Below, piece by piece: positions 1 through 7,729 of a stretch of 36,590 bases of DNA. The DNA is taken from NCBI GenBank assembly GCA_017482485.1, contig JAFUMV010000045.1, forward strand, positions 1 to 36,590. The letters are read 5' to 3'. The number at the start of each line of letters is the position of its first letter. The stretch's first letter is position 1. Both the position numbers and the translations under genes were made by a program. Origin of the DNA: Lachnospiraceae bacterium (GTDB lineage Bacteria; Bacillota; Clostridia; Lachnospirales; Lachnospiraceae). Below the pieces are notes generated by a model, which saw only the letters and a list, made by a program, of their open reading frames with translations, did not search any database and was not told the origin of the DNA.

Positions 1-2453
1 AGACCAACAACGTTCATTTCGCTGGCGATCTTTCTTGTGTAATCCTTAATTGTAGCGATCTGCTCTTCGGTCAGTCCCTTAGGAGGAATGATACATGCGG
101 AGTCACCGGAGTGAATTCCGGCAAGCTCGATATGCTCCATTACGGAAGGAACGAACACATTGGTGCCATCGCTGATCGCATCTGCTTCACATTCGGTTGC
201 ATGATGCAAAAATCTGTCGATCAGGATCGGTCTGTCGGGAGTCACGCCGACTGCCTGCTGCATGTAGAAGGTCAGCGCTTCGTCATCGTAAACCACTTCC
301 ATACCACGTCCGCCCAGAACATAGGAAGGACGAACCATTACAGGATAGCCGATCTTATGAGCCACATCCAGTGCTTCCTGTGTATTGACCGCCATGCCTG
401 CTTCCGGCATCGGAATCTGGAGCTTCTCCATCATGGCGCGGAACAGATCACGGTCTTCCGCCAGATCGATGGTTTCAGGAGTGGTTCCCAGAATGTTCAC
501 GCCGTACTTCTTCAGATCAGCAGCCAGATTCAGAGGTGTCTGTCCGCCAAACTGCGCGATAACGCCAACCGGCTTTTCCTTTTCATAAATGGCAAGTACA
601 TCTTCCAGAGTCAGAGGCTCGAAGTAGAGCTTGTCAGAAGTATCGTAGTCAGTGGATACTGTCTCAGGGTTACAGTTAACAATAATGGTGGAGAATCCCA
701 GCTTGCGCAGCGCCTTTGCAGCATGTACGCAGCAGTAGTCAAACTCGATACCCTGACCGATTCTGTTGGGGCCGCCGCCCAGAATCATTACCTTCGGCTT
801 GGAATCATCCACAGGGCTCTCATCTTTCATATGATAGCTGGAGTAATAGTAAGCGCTGTCCTGTGTGCCGCTTACGTGTACGCCTTCCCACGCTTCCACA
901 ATGCCGTTTGCCGTTCTTGCATCGCGGATTGCTTCTTCGGATACACCGAGAATTTCACTCAAATATTTATCGGAGAAACCATCCAGTTTCGCCTGTCTTA
1001 AGTCTTCAACCGCAGGAACTTTGCCGGCATATTTCTTCACCAGCATTTCTTCCTCTTCCACCAGTTCTTTCATCTGCTCGATAAAGTAATGTTTTACCTT
1101 GGTGAGCTGGAAAATTTCATCCACAGATGCACCTTTTCTCAAAGCCTCATACATGATGAAATGACGTTCACTGGAAGGAGTTGCCAGCATTGTCAGCAGT
1201 TCTTTCTTGCTCTTCTTATCCAGATTTCCCACATGCCCAAGTCCATAACGGTTCTTTTCCAGAGAACGGATTGCCTTCTGGAAAGCTTCTTTATAGGTCT
1301 TGCCGATGCTCATGACCTCGCCGACCGCACGCATCTGTGTGCCCAGCTTATCTTCCACACCTTTAAACTTCTCAAATGCCCATCTTGCAAACTTGATTAC
1401 CACATAGTCACCGTCCGGAACATACTTGTCCAGAGTGCCGTATTTACCGCAGGGAATCTCGTCCAGTGTCAGGCCGCTTGCCAGCATCGCGGAAACCAGA
1501 GCGATCGGGAAACCGGTAGCCTTACTTGCAAGTGCAGAAGAACGGGATGTTCTGGGGTTAATTTCAATAACGACCACACGATCGGAAACCGGATCATGTG
1601 CGAACTGTACGTTGGTACCGCCGATAACTTCAATCGCATCCACAATCCTGTAAGCCTGTTCCTGCAGCTTCTTCTGAATTTCTTCAGAAATAGTCAGCAT
1701 CGGAGCCGAACAGAAAGAGTCGCCGGTATGCACACCTACAGGGTCGATGTTTTCAATGAAGCAGACTGTGATCATGTTGCCCTTCGCATCACGGACAACT
1801 TCCAGTTCAAGCTCTTCCCATCCGAGAATAGACTCTTCTACCAGAACCTGACCTACAAGGCTGGCCTGCAGACCTCTTGCACAGACTGTCTTTAATTCTT
1901 CTTTATTATATACGAGACCGCCGCCTGCGCCGCCCATGGTGTAAGCAGGACGCAGTACAACAGGGTATCCCAGTTCATCTGCGATCTTAAGCGCCTCATC
2001 CACAGAGTAGGCAACATCACTTCTCGCCATCTCAACGCCGAGAGAATTCATGGTGTTCTTAAATTCGATACGGTCTTCACCACGTTCAATTGCGTCTACC
2101 TGAACACCGATAACCTTGACATTGTATTTATCCAGCACTCCTGCTTCCTGCAGTTCGGAACACAGATTCAGACCGGACTGTCCGCCCAGGTTGGGAAGCA
2201 GCGCGTCAGGACGCTCTTTCGCAATGATCTGCTCCAGACGATCTACGTTCAGAGGCTCGATGTAAGTGATATCAGCTGTGTCAGGATCCGTCATAATGGT
2301 TGCCGGATTAGAGTTGACCAACACGATCTCATAGCCTAAATTCTTCAGTGCCTTACATGCCTGTGTGCCGGAATAATCGAATTCACATGCCTGTCCAATG
2401 ATGATCGGGCCGGAACCGATAATCAGCACTTTGTGAATGTCTTCTCTTTTCAT
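1..2453 (-). CDS. carB: Carbamoyl-phosphate synthase large subunit, partial (3' end beyond window)
   Basis: Makes carbamoyl phosphate from bicarbonate, ATP and ammonia supplied by the small subunit, feeding pyrimidine and arginine synthesis in the cytoplasm. Translating the minus strand from the ATG at 2453 gives an uninterrupted frame of about 817 codons to the left edge. It starts MKREDIHKVLIIGSGPI, has the ATP-grasp signature RPAYTMGGAGGG near residue 170, the second half starting around KVMILGGGPNRIGQGIEFDY, and the second ATP-grasp signature RPSYVLGGRGMEVV. The family is usually about 1,070 residues, so roughly 250 C-terminal residues (allosteric domain) are missing only because the window ends. 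The gene has its own promoter and no carA next to it on the upstream side. Identification is secure. Confidence 0.97.
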   Translation of the reverse strand, partial: MKREDIHKVLIIGSGPIIIGQACEFDYSGTQACKALKNLGYEIVLVNSNPATIMTDPDTADITYIEPLNVDRLEQIIAKERPDALLPNLGGQSGLNLCSELQEAGVLDKYNVKVIGVQVDAIERGEDRIEFKNTMNSLGVEMARSDVAYSVDEALKIADELGYPVVLRPAYTMGGAGGGLVYNKEELKTVCARGLQASLVGQVLVEESILGWEELELEVVRDAKGNMITVCFIENIDPVGVHTGDSFCSAPMLTISEEIQKKLQEQAYRIVDAIEVIGGTNVQFAHDPVSDRVVVIEINPRTSRSSALASKATGFPIALVSAMLASGLTLDEIPCGKYGTLDKYVPDGDYVVIKFARWAFEKFKGVEDKLGTQMRAVGEVMSIGKTYKEAFQKAIRSLEKNRYGLGHVGNLDKKSKKELLTMLATPSSERHFIMYEALRKGASVDEIFQLTKVKHYFIEQMKELVEEEEMLVKKYAGKVPAVEDLRQAKLDGFSDKYLSEILGVSEEAIRDARTANGIVEAWEGVHVSGTQDSAYYYSSYHMKDESPVDDSKPKVMILGGGPNRIGQGIEFDYCCVHAAKALRKLGFSTIIVNCNPETVSTDYDTSDKLYFEPLTLEDVLAIYEKEKPVGVIAQFGGQTPLNLAADLKKYGVNILGTTPETIDLAEDRDLFRAMMEKLQIPMPEAGMAVNTQEALDVAHKIGYPVMVRPSYVLGGRGMEVVYDDEALTFYMQQAVGVTPDRPILIDRFLHHATECEADAISDGTNVFVPSVMEHIELAGIHSGDSACIIPPKGLTEEQIATIKDYTRKIASEMNVVG

Positions 2454-2507
2454 AAAATCCACCCATTTATCCTTTCAATTTTTCTTATTACCCAAAAACC
2501 CATGATC

Positions 2508-2536
2508 ATTCTAGCACACTTCCTCCGTCACGGCAA
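2508..2536 (-). promoter_or_regulatory. Probable sigma-A promoter of carB
   Basis: On the minus strand a -35 box TTGCCG (2531-2536) is followed after 17 bases by an extended -10 box TGC-TAGAAT (-10 at 2508-2513). This lies about 55 bases upstream of the carB ATG and after the yolD stop, so carB can be transcribed on its own. Confidence 0.6.
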
Positions 2537-2554
2537 GTCCAAATTCCGGCGTGT

Positions 2555-2572
2555 GTACAGGACGACCTGTAC
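2555..2572. repeat. Inverted repeat between yolD and the carB promoter
   Basis: A perfect 7-base inverted repeat GTACAGG-ACGA-CCTGTAC sits just after the yolD stop and about 20 bases upstream of the carB -35 box. There is no T-run on either side, so it is not a canonical terminator. It could be an operator or a weak transcript-end hairpin. Confidence 0.4.
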
Positions 2573-2578
2573 CCCGCT

Positions 2579-3022
2579 CTAGGAGTCCAGTGTGTTAAAC
2601 AGGTCACTATCCAGTTCCAGGATGTCTTCGATTCTGATTTTGCTGCCATCTGTCAACAGTACAGAATTGTCGTACTGGTCTATTTTTTTGAGCGTTCCGG
2701 TGACTGTGATGTAGGCGCCGCCGCTCTTTTTTGCATCGGGCTGAAAGCAGGTGATTGTGACGGTTGGATGCCGGCCGAGAGAGTCCAAAAGCAAAAGCAG
2801 GCGTTTGTTGATCTCTAACTGGCAGGATTCGTCCAAATGGATCTGTTCATCTGTCAGTCGTGCTGTCTCCAGCAGCGCGTCGTCGTAGCCGGTCAAAGCT
2901 GCGAAGGGCAAAAACTGGGCCGCCCGGTCTGAAAGGGGCATTGGGGGATGCCTGCGCGAAACCGGATGTGGCAGATGAAGGATGTCTCTATATGGATCGT
3001 TATTTGGGGGCCGATTGTTCAT
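2579..3022 (-). CDS. YolD-like family protein
   Basis: A 147-residue protein with the YolD-family signature: DILHLPHPVSRRHPPMPLSDRAAQF in the N-terminal part, then the ALTGYDDAL and ETARLTDEQIHLDE segments, and a C-terminal small beta domain ending in the IRIEDILELDSDLF region. YolD-like proteins are encoded beside UmuC/UvrX-type polymerases in Firmicutes and are thought to act with them in the SOS response; their biochemistry is not settled. The gene follows the interrupted umuC gene by 116 bases. An AAGGAG site lies 18 bases before the chosen ATG, which is too far. It fits better a nearby out-of-frame ATG that opens only an 11-codon frame, so the exact start is uncertain. The stop is TAG. 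Confidence 0.85.
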   Translation of the reverse strand: MNNRPPNNDPYRDILHLPHPVSRRHPPMPLSDRAAQFLPFAALTGYDDALLETARLTDEQIHLDESCQLEINKRLLLLLDSLGRHPTVTITCFQPDAKKSGGAYITVTGTLKKIDQYDNSVLLTDGSKIRIEDILELDSDLFNTLDS

Positions 3023-3138
3023 GGCTTTTTGTCATATCTCCTTTTTCCAGCGTTGACGGACAGCCGGCTGCCGACGCTGCCCTCAGTGTACGGAAGGACA
3101 CACCGAACCGCGGGAGTATCAACAATTTTGGAAAAATG

Positions 3139-3918
3139 TTATGCTTTGTGGCCGCCGATCTGGTTGTTTCTTTCCACAGTCATGGCGCCTTCCTCCAGGT
3201 TCATGCCCTTTAAAATCGCATTTTTTCCGTATTTCTTTTTGATGTCCAGCATGGCGTGCTGAAGCTTCTTCTCCCTCTCCAGGTTCTGTTTTTCCAGCTC
3301 CTGCTCCTTTATTGCTGCAGCGTAATCAGTGAACAGGTTGAGCTGCTCGTAGGTTTCCTGTTGGGCAATGCTTTTCTCCTCCGCAACACGGCACGCGGTA
3401 ACGTTGACCCGTCTGATCAGAAGATTCGGGTCCACAATCCGGTCATAAAGCTCCATAACAGCATCGATGATCTGTCGGGTAGAGGATGTCATTTTCCCCA
3501 GATTGGCAGTGCCGTGCGCATGTTTGGGCACCTTGCGGTCATAGTGATCTGTCGTTACGGGTCCTTTATATTTTTGCGCAATTTCGGGTCGGCTCAAATT
3601 TTCAATATCATATCCCACGGTCAGAACAATCTGGTCCGTCAACAGCCCTTTATCCACCAGATCCAGAACAAGAAGATCCGTCATCTCTCTGACAATGAGT
3701 TTCCCTTTTTGCGCGCTGTAAGGACTTTGAAGAACCTGTCCGGAGCCAACACTGTTTGACTGCGGTTTATAGGCTTTTACATCTGCAATGGTGCAGGGCT
3801 CCCAGCCCCAGGCATGATCGATCAGAAGCTGTGCATTCACACCGAACATTTTATAGAGCAGTTCTTCATTATAATAATCTGTTTCCCCACCGATGGAACA
3901 TTTTGCCACATCTCCCAT
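3139..3918 (-). pseudogene. UmuC-like Y-family DNA polymerase, 3' fragment after amber stop
   Basis: This 259-residue frame is in the same reading frame as the upstream polymerase fragment (3970-4710) and is separated from it only by a TAG codon at 3970-3972 and 17 sense codons. It holds the thumb/little-finger half of a UmuC-type translesion polymerase, including the LLIDHAWGWEPC segment and, at fragment residues 192-196, QLNLF. QLNLF matches the beta-clamp-binding motif used by Y-family polymerases. Alone it lacks the catalytic palm. It ends in TAA and is followed by yolD. It could be translated by amber suppression or reinitiation, but no convincing ribosome binding site was found for the internal ATG. 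Read as one gene, 3139-4710 would encode about 523 residues, which suits this family. Confidence 0.85.
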
Positions 3919-3969
3919 GGTGAACAGGCCCTGCGCTTCCAGCTTCTTTGAATAGCCTCTGCCGATGCG

Positions 3970-4710
3970 CTAGAAATCCGTCAGGGGACGATGGGACCAT
4001 AATTTTTCCCGGTAGGTCATTTCATCCAGATAAGCGATCCGCACACCGTTTTCATCCGGGGCAGTGTGCTTGGCTTCAATATCCATCGCCACTTTGCAAA
4101 GATACAGATTCGTCCCGATTCCTGCGGCAGCGGTAATGCCTGTTGTATGAAGCACGTCCAGTATCATCTTCATGGCGAGGTCGTGTGCGGACAGCTGATA
4201 TGTCTGCAGATAGTCTGTCACATCCATAAACACTTCATCAATGGAATAGGTGTGAATATCCTCCGGCGCCACATATTTTAAGTATACGTTATAAATCCTT
4301 GTGCTGTACTCCATATAAAGGGCCATTCGGGGCGGGGCGGTGATATAATCCACGGCCAACGCCGGATTGGCGCTCAGTTCCGTAAAGTCTGCAGATGCAC
4401 CTTCAAAATGTCTGCCCGGCGCGCTGTATAATCGTCCGGCGTTCACCTCTTTCACCTTCTGCACCACTTCAAACAGACGGGCGCGTCCCGGAATACCGTA
4501 TGTTTTGAGAGAAGGGGAAACGGCAAGGCAGATCGTCTTTTCGGTTCGGCTGGCATCTGCTACCACAAGATTCGTGGTCAGCGGATCCAGGCTACGCTCC
4601 ACACATTCAACGGAGGCATAAAATGATTTTAAGTCAATGGCGATATAGGTTCTGCTTTTGTGCTGCATCATTTTTATCAGCCGGCAGATGGCGGCAGAGC
4701 GCGCGGCCAT
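3970..4710 (-). pseudogene. UmuC-like Y-family DNA polymerase, 5' fragment ending at amber stop
   Basis: Encodes the catalytic palm of an error-prone translesion DNA polymerase: IAIDLKSFYASVEC with the first metal-binding Asp near residue 26, and SIDEVFMDVTDYL with the second acidic pair. The frame stops at TAG (3970-3972) in ...HRPLTDF-stop-RIGRGYSKKL. In relatives a Trp normally follows TDF, so a single TGG to TAG change explains the break. The product would lose the thumb, little finger and clamp-binding motif. The start is unclear: the frame opens at the ATG at 4710, but the homologous region begins near residue 15 (MQHKSRTYIAID), and the GGGAGG site is 17 bases before the 4710 ATG. A LexA box and promoter lie upstream, so this was an SOS-induced gene. 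Confidence 0.85.
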
Positions 4711-4741
4711 TTGTCAGGCGATGATATCCTCCCTTCTTTTC

Positions 4742-4755
4742 CAAACATTTGTTCT
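4742..4755 (-). promoter_or_regulatory. LexA (SOS) operator
   Basis: The minus strand reads AGAACAAATGTTTG, matching 12 of 14 positions of the Firmicutes LexA/DinR consensus CGAACRNRYGTTYC, with both half-sites GAAC and GTT intact. It sits immediately downstream of the -10 box, where bound LexA would block initiation. The position in front of a umuC-yolD pair fits known SOS regulation of such genes. Confidence 0.75.
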
Positions 4756-4761
4756 ATATTT

Positions 4762-4789
4762 ATTATAATTCTTCTCACGCAAAAATCAA
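4762..4789 (-). promoter_or_regulatory. Probable promoter of the umuC-yolD pair
   Basis: On the minus strand TTGATT (-35, 4784-4789) and a perfect TATAAT (-10, 4762-4767) are 16 bases apart. The transcription start would fall in or next to the LexA box. Confidence 0.6.
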
Positions 4790-4813
4790 GAACCGAAGCA
4801 AAATTTAATCACA

Positions 4814-4855
4814 AAAAAGCGTTCTAATGAAGTATTTCCCCACTGAACGCTTTTT
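4814..4855 (-). terminator. Intrinsic terminator of the GH95/GH38 operon
   Basis: Perfect 11-base arms AAAAAGCGTTC (4814-4824) and GAACGCTTTTT (4845-4855) enclose a 20-base loop. On the minus strand the hairpin follows the TAA of the last operon gene by 3 bases and runs into a T-run. The symmetry could also let it act on the plus strand. Confidence 0.8.
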
Positions 4856-4858
4856 ATC

Positions 4859-5152
4859 TTATCCTTCTTTTACAGAATCAATTTTTCCGACATCTGCATA
4901 TCGATTCCAGAGTTCCCAGTTATTCTTTTCCAGGGCCTGTTCCAGCTCCAGATAAAGCCGAATGCTCACCGCACCTCTGTGAATGTAACAGGGGTTGGGA
5001 TCATGAAAAAATTCTTCGCTCTTGGCCAGAATCACATCTTCCCTTAAGGGCAGCTCTTCCAGCTTTCCTTCATAAAGAACCTTTTCTTCCCCCAAAACGC
5101 AGACCCGTCTTCCTTCCGGTTTACTTTTTTTCTTTTCTTTTTTTCCAAACAT
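4859..5152 (-). CDS. Small hypothetical protein, last gene of the glycan operon
   Basis: A 97-residue protein that I do not recognise. It starts with a strongly basic stretch (MFGKKEKKKSKPEGRR), followed by an acidic, mixed alpha/beta-looking body with no signal peptide or membrane segment. The second half includes a YIHRGAVSIRLYLELEQAL helix-like segment. Its ATG directly abuts the TAA of the GH38 gene, and a GGGAG site inside the end of that gene can serve it, so translation is probably coupled. The terminator at 4814-4855 follows. The position supports a real gene in the operon, but gives no function. Confidence 0.65.
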   Translation of the reverse strand: MFGKKEKKKSKPEGRRVCVLGEEKVLYEGKLEELPLREDVILAKSEEFFHDPNPCYIHRGAVSIRLYLELEQALEKNNWELWNRYADVGKIDSVKEG

Positions 5153-7714
5153 TTATGATAACTCCCTGCCCAGAATACTGCACTCCTGTAAACGCTTCTT
5201 TTGCAGATCCAGCCGCAGCGTTTTCACTTCATAAGGATTCAGCGAAATTTCCATTGAAATGCCCTGCTCTGCAAACGAAATCCACGTTTTTTGTGCTGTT
5301 CCCGTACTTTCAAATAATCTGATCAGATAAGCATCCTGTCCCTCCGGCTTTCTGAATGCGCTCAGGCACACAGCATTGTTATCCACCGTCACCACGCTGT
5401 CCGCTTTTCTGCCGTCTCCGGAGGGAAATGCGGGGATTGCCACCGGCGCCTCCTGGAACAGAATCGCCTCCTGTGTGATATTTTCCCTTCTCGTTTTCGC
5501 ATCGCCACCCTGAATCTCAAAGGAAAATTCCCGCTCGCCCTGATCGATGTAGGGCAGGAACCGATCCTGCACCAGAAGCGGCCTGTCACCGATGGGATGA
5601 GCGCTGTATACTGCAGAATGCAGCATGGAAATCCGCATCCTGCCGTCCATGAAATCCACACCATAGTTTCCTTTATTAATGACAGTCAGCGCCTTCTCTG
5701 CTTCCCAGAGACCGCACCAGCGCTGGAACACTTTTTCCTCACCGTCGGCCTGCTGCTTTACCGCACCATAGGCCGTTTCGCTTATGGGCATGGCCCGTTT
5801 TAAACAGGAAGGGATTTCCAGCTTTAAAAATCTGCCTTTTTCCGCCCAGTTTACGCGCACCTGCATTTCAATGGACTTTTTGCGTGCAGAAATGATATAA
5901 CGCACACAGGCCTGAGAATGTCCATAAGAAAAAACTGCTTCCACAACTGTCCTTACAACACCTTTTTCAATGATTCTCACGCTGGGAATCTGCGCAGGCA
6001 CTCCTGCATGACGTTCGTTTGCCACGCCGCTGTACCAGCTGCCTTCAGCTTCATCCATAAGGGTAAATCTCCCCACCTCTTCCCGATAACTGTGTCGGTT
6101 CATACCCCAGGGATCACAGTCGGTTTTGAGCACCACAAGCGCACAGGCGCCCGGCGTCACATATTCTGTATTGTCCACCTGATAAGCATCCAGAAGCCCT
6201 GTTTTTTTACTGATTTTGACCAGAAGGCTGTCCGTCTGAAAAACAAAATGTTCTTCATCACTGCTGCTGCCGGGCATGGCAGGCAAATTCTTTGGCCGCA
6301 TTTCCTGCATTTGGATATTCGCAGAAAAGCGGTTCATGGAAGCAGGCTTTAAAGCAGCATGAAAAGCCACTTTTTTGCGCCAGTCCAGATTCATGTTGCA
6401 GCTTTCCTTTTCCACCTGGCTGGGCAGAATTTTTCCCTGGCTGCTGATCACAGGCATTGCATATTTCTCACTCCAGTTCTGGTTTGCCAGCTGGAATTCA
6501 CAGGTGAAGTCTCCCTCCACCGGGTAAGGATGAGGATTATATATCAGAATCGGATACTCACCTTCTGCTGCTTTGGGTTCTCCGGCCAGCAGCGCAAAAA
6601 AAGCTCTCCGCTTCCATTTTCCCACGATTTCCAGCCCCTGATCCAGCATACGAATGCTCTGTTCTTCCACAGACTGAATGGAGGAACCGGGCAAAATATC
6701 GTGAAATTCGCAAAACAGCAGGATTTTCTGAGCCTCCTTCAGCTCTTTTTCCGGATAAGCAAGCAAGCCTCTGCTCACCGCCTGAGAAAGCATTTTTTCC
6801 GTAAGAGATAACTCTCCTTCCAGCTGTCTGTGCTTTTGTTTGATTCTGATCTGGGAAGTATAGCAGCCCACGGCCCAGGAATTTAAATCCCGGTCCACCA
6901 GAGGTTCTTCGATGGAAAGCGCCTCATTTTTCTGTCTTCTGTCCGCGAAATAATCCTCCGGTGTGGAATGTATCGGCTTCCATACACCTTTTTTACTTCC
7001 GGAATCGGGGTTTTCTTCTGCCATCAGTCTGCCGATCTCATCCAGGTCAAGCCTGGAGGGACCGCCCCCATGATTGCCCACGCCCCAGAGCACACATCCT
7101 GTCAGCATCTCCTGTTTTGTTCCGTCTTTGTCCAGCCACTCCCGGATTTTCTTTCCGGCTTCGCCCATCAGTGTTCCATAGCTACCCTCCCGGTGCGCCA
7201 TGATTTTTGAGCCGTCAAAGCCGACCCAGATGAAATCATCCGCCGGCAGCGGACAGTCTCCCTGTCCCGGACGGCAGCACAGGTAGGAATCAAATCCTGC
7301 TTTTGCCATCAGCTGCACCAGTCCCTGACTGTGTCCGAAAGGGTCAAAGTTAATGGCAGTGGTGGGAGTTACGCCGAACTTTTCCTGAAAATAATTTCTT
7401 CCCATCTCCATCTGGCGGATGAAAGACTCTCCGGAAGGCATATTGCAGTCCGGCTGCAGATACCAGCCGCCCATGATATGCCATTTCCCTGCTTTTACAA
7501 GGCGTCTGATCCGCTCAAACAACGCAGGTTCCTGCTCTTCTATCCATTCATACAAAACCACTTCATTATGATTGAAAACGAATCCGTCATATTCCTCACA
7601 GAAATTGGCCGCCATACGGAATGTGGAAATCGCAGCGGAAATGCCTTCCTCCATGTCCCACAGCCAGACAGGATCGATATGCGCATTACAAATCAAATGC
7701 AGATTTTTATCCAT
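5153..7714 (-). CDS. GH38 alpha-mannosidase
   Basis: An 853-residue retaining alpha-mannosidase of glycoside hydrolase family 38, predicted to remove alpha-linked mannose from oligosaccharides. The family's zinc-site residues are visible: NAHIDPVWLW (His12, Asp14), NFDPFGHS (Asp124, the expected nucleophile and metal ligand) and EFHDILPGSS (His338, Asp339). GVGNHGGGPSR (211-221) is another family signature. The large C-terminal half has the beta-sandwich character usual for the family. There is no signal peptide, so it should act in the cytoplasm on imported oligosaccharides. AAGGAG lies 10 bases before the ATG. It follows the thioredoxin/CcdA gene by 15 bases in the operon. The substrate linkage cannot be read from sequence; N-glycan-type mannosides are plausible. 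Confidence 0.92.
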   Translation of the reverse strand: MDKNLHLICNAHIDPVWLWDMEEGISAAISTFRMAANFCEEYDGFVFNHNEVVLYEWIEEQEPALFERIRRLVKAGKWHIMGGWYLQPDCNMPSGESFIRQMEMGRNYFQEKFGVTPTTAINFDPFGHSQGLVQLMAKAGFDSYLCCRPGQGDCPLPADDFIWVGFDGSKIMAHREGSYGTLMGEAGKKIREWLDKDGTKQEMLTGCVLWGVGNHGGGPSRLDLDEIGRLMAEENPDSGSKKGVWKPIHSTPEDYFADRRQKNEALSIEEPLVDRDLNSWAVGCYTSQIRIKQKHRQLEGELSLTEKMLSQAVSRGLLAYPEKELKEAQKILLFCEFHDILPGSSIQSVEEQSIRMLDQGLEIVGKWKRRAFFALLAGEPKAAEGEYPILIYNPHPYPVEGDFTCEFQLANQNWSEKYAMPVISSQGKILPSQVEKESCNMNLDWRKKVAFHAALKPASMNRFSANIQMQEMRPKNLPAMPGSSSDEEHFVFQTDSLLVKISKKTGLLDAYQVDNTEYVTPGACALVVLKTDCDPWGMNRHSYREEVGRFTLMDEAEGSWYSGVANERHAGVPAQIPSVRIIEKGVVRTVVEAVFSYGHSQACVRYIISARKKSIEMQVRVNWAEKGRFLKLEIPSCLKRAMPISETAYGAVKQQADGEEKVFQRWCGLWEAEKALTVINKGNYGVDFMDGRMRISMLHSAVYSAHPIGDRPLLVQDRFLPYIDQGEREFSFEIQGGDAKTRRENITQEAILFQEAPVAIPAFPSGDGRKADSVVTVDNNAVCLSAFRKPEGQDAYLIRLFESTGTAQKTWISFAEQGISMEISLNPYEVKTLRLDLQKKRLQECSILGRELS

Positions 7715-7729
7715 TCTTTCTTTTCTCCT

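Noticed and set aside
111-1895. Long plus-strand frames opposite carB (296 and 268 codons)
   Set aside because: They are antisense to a highly conserved gene, resemble nothing, and lack ribosome binding sites.
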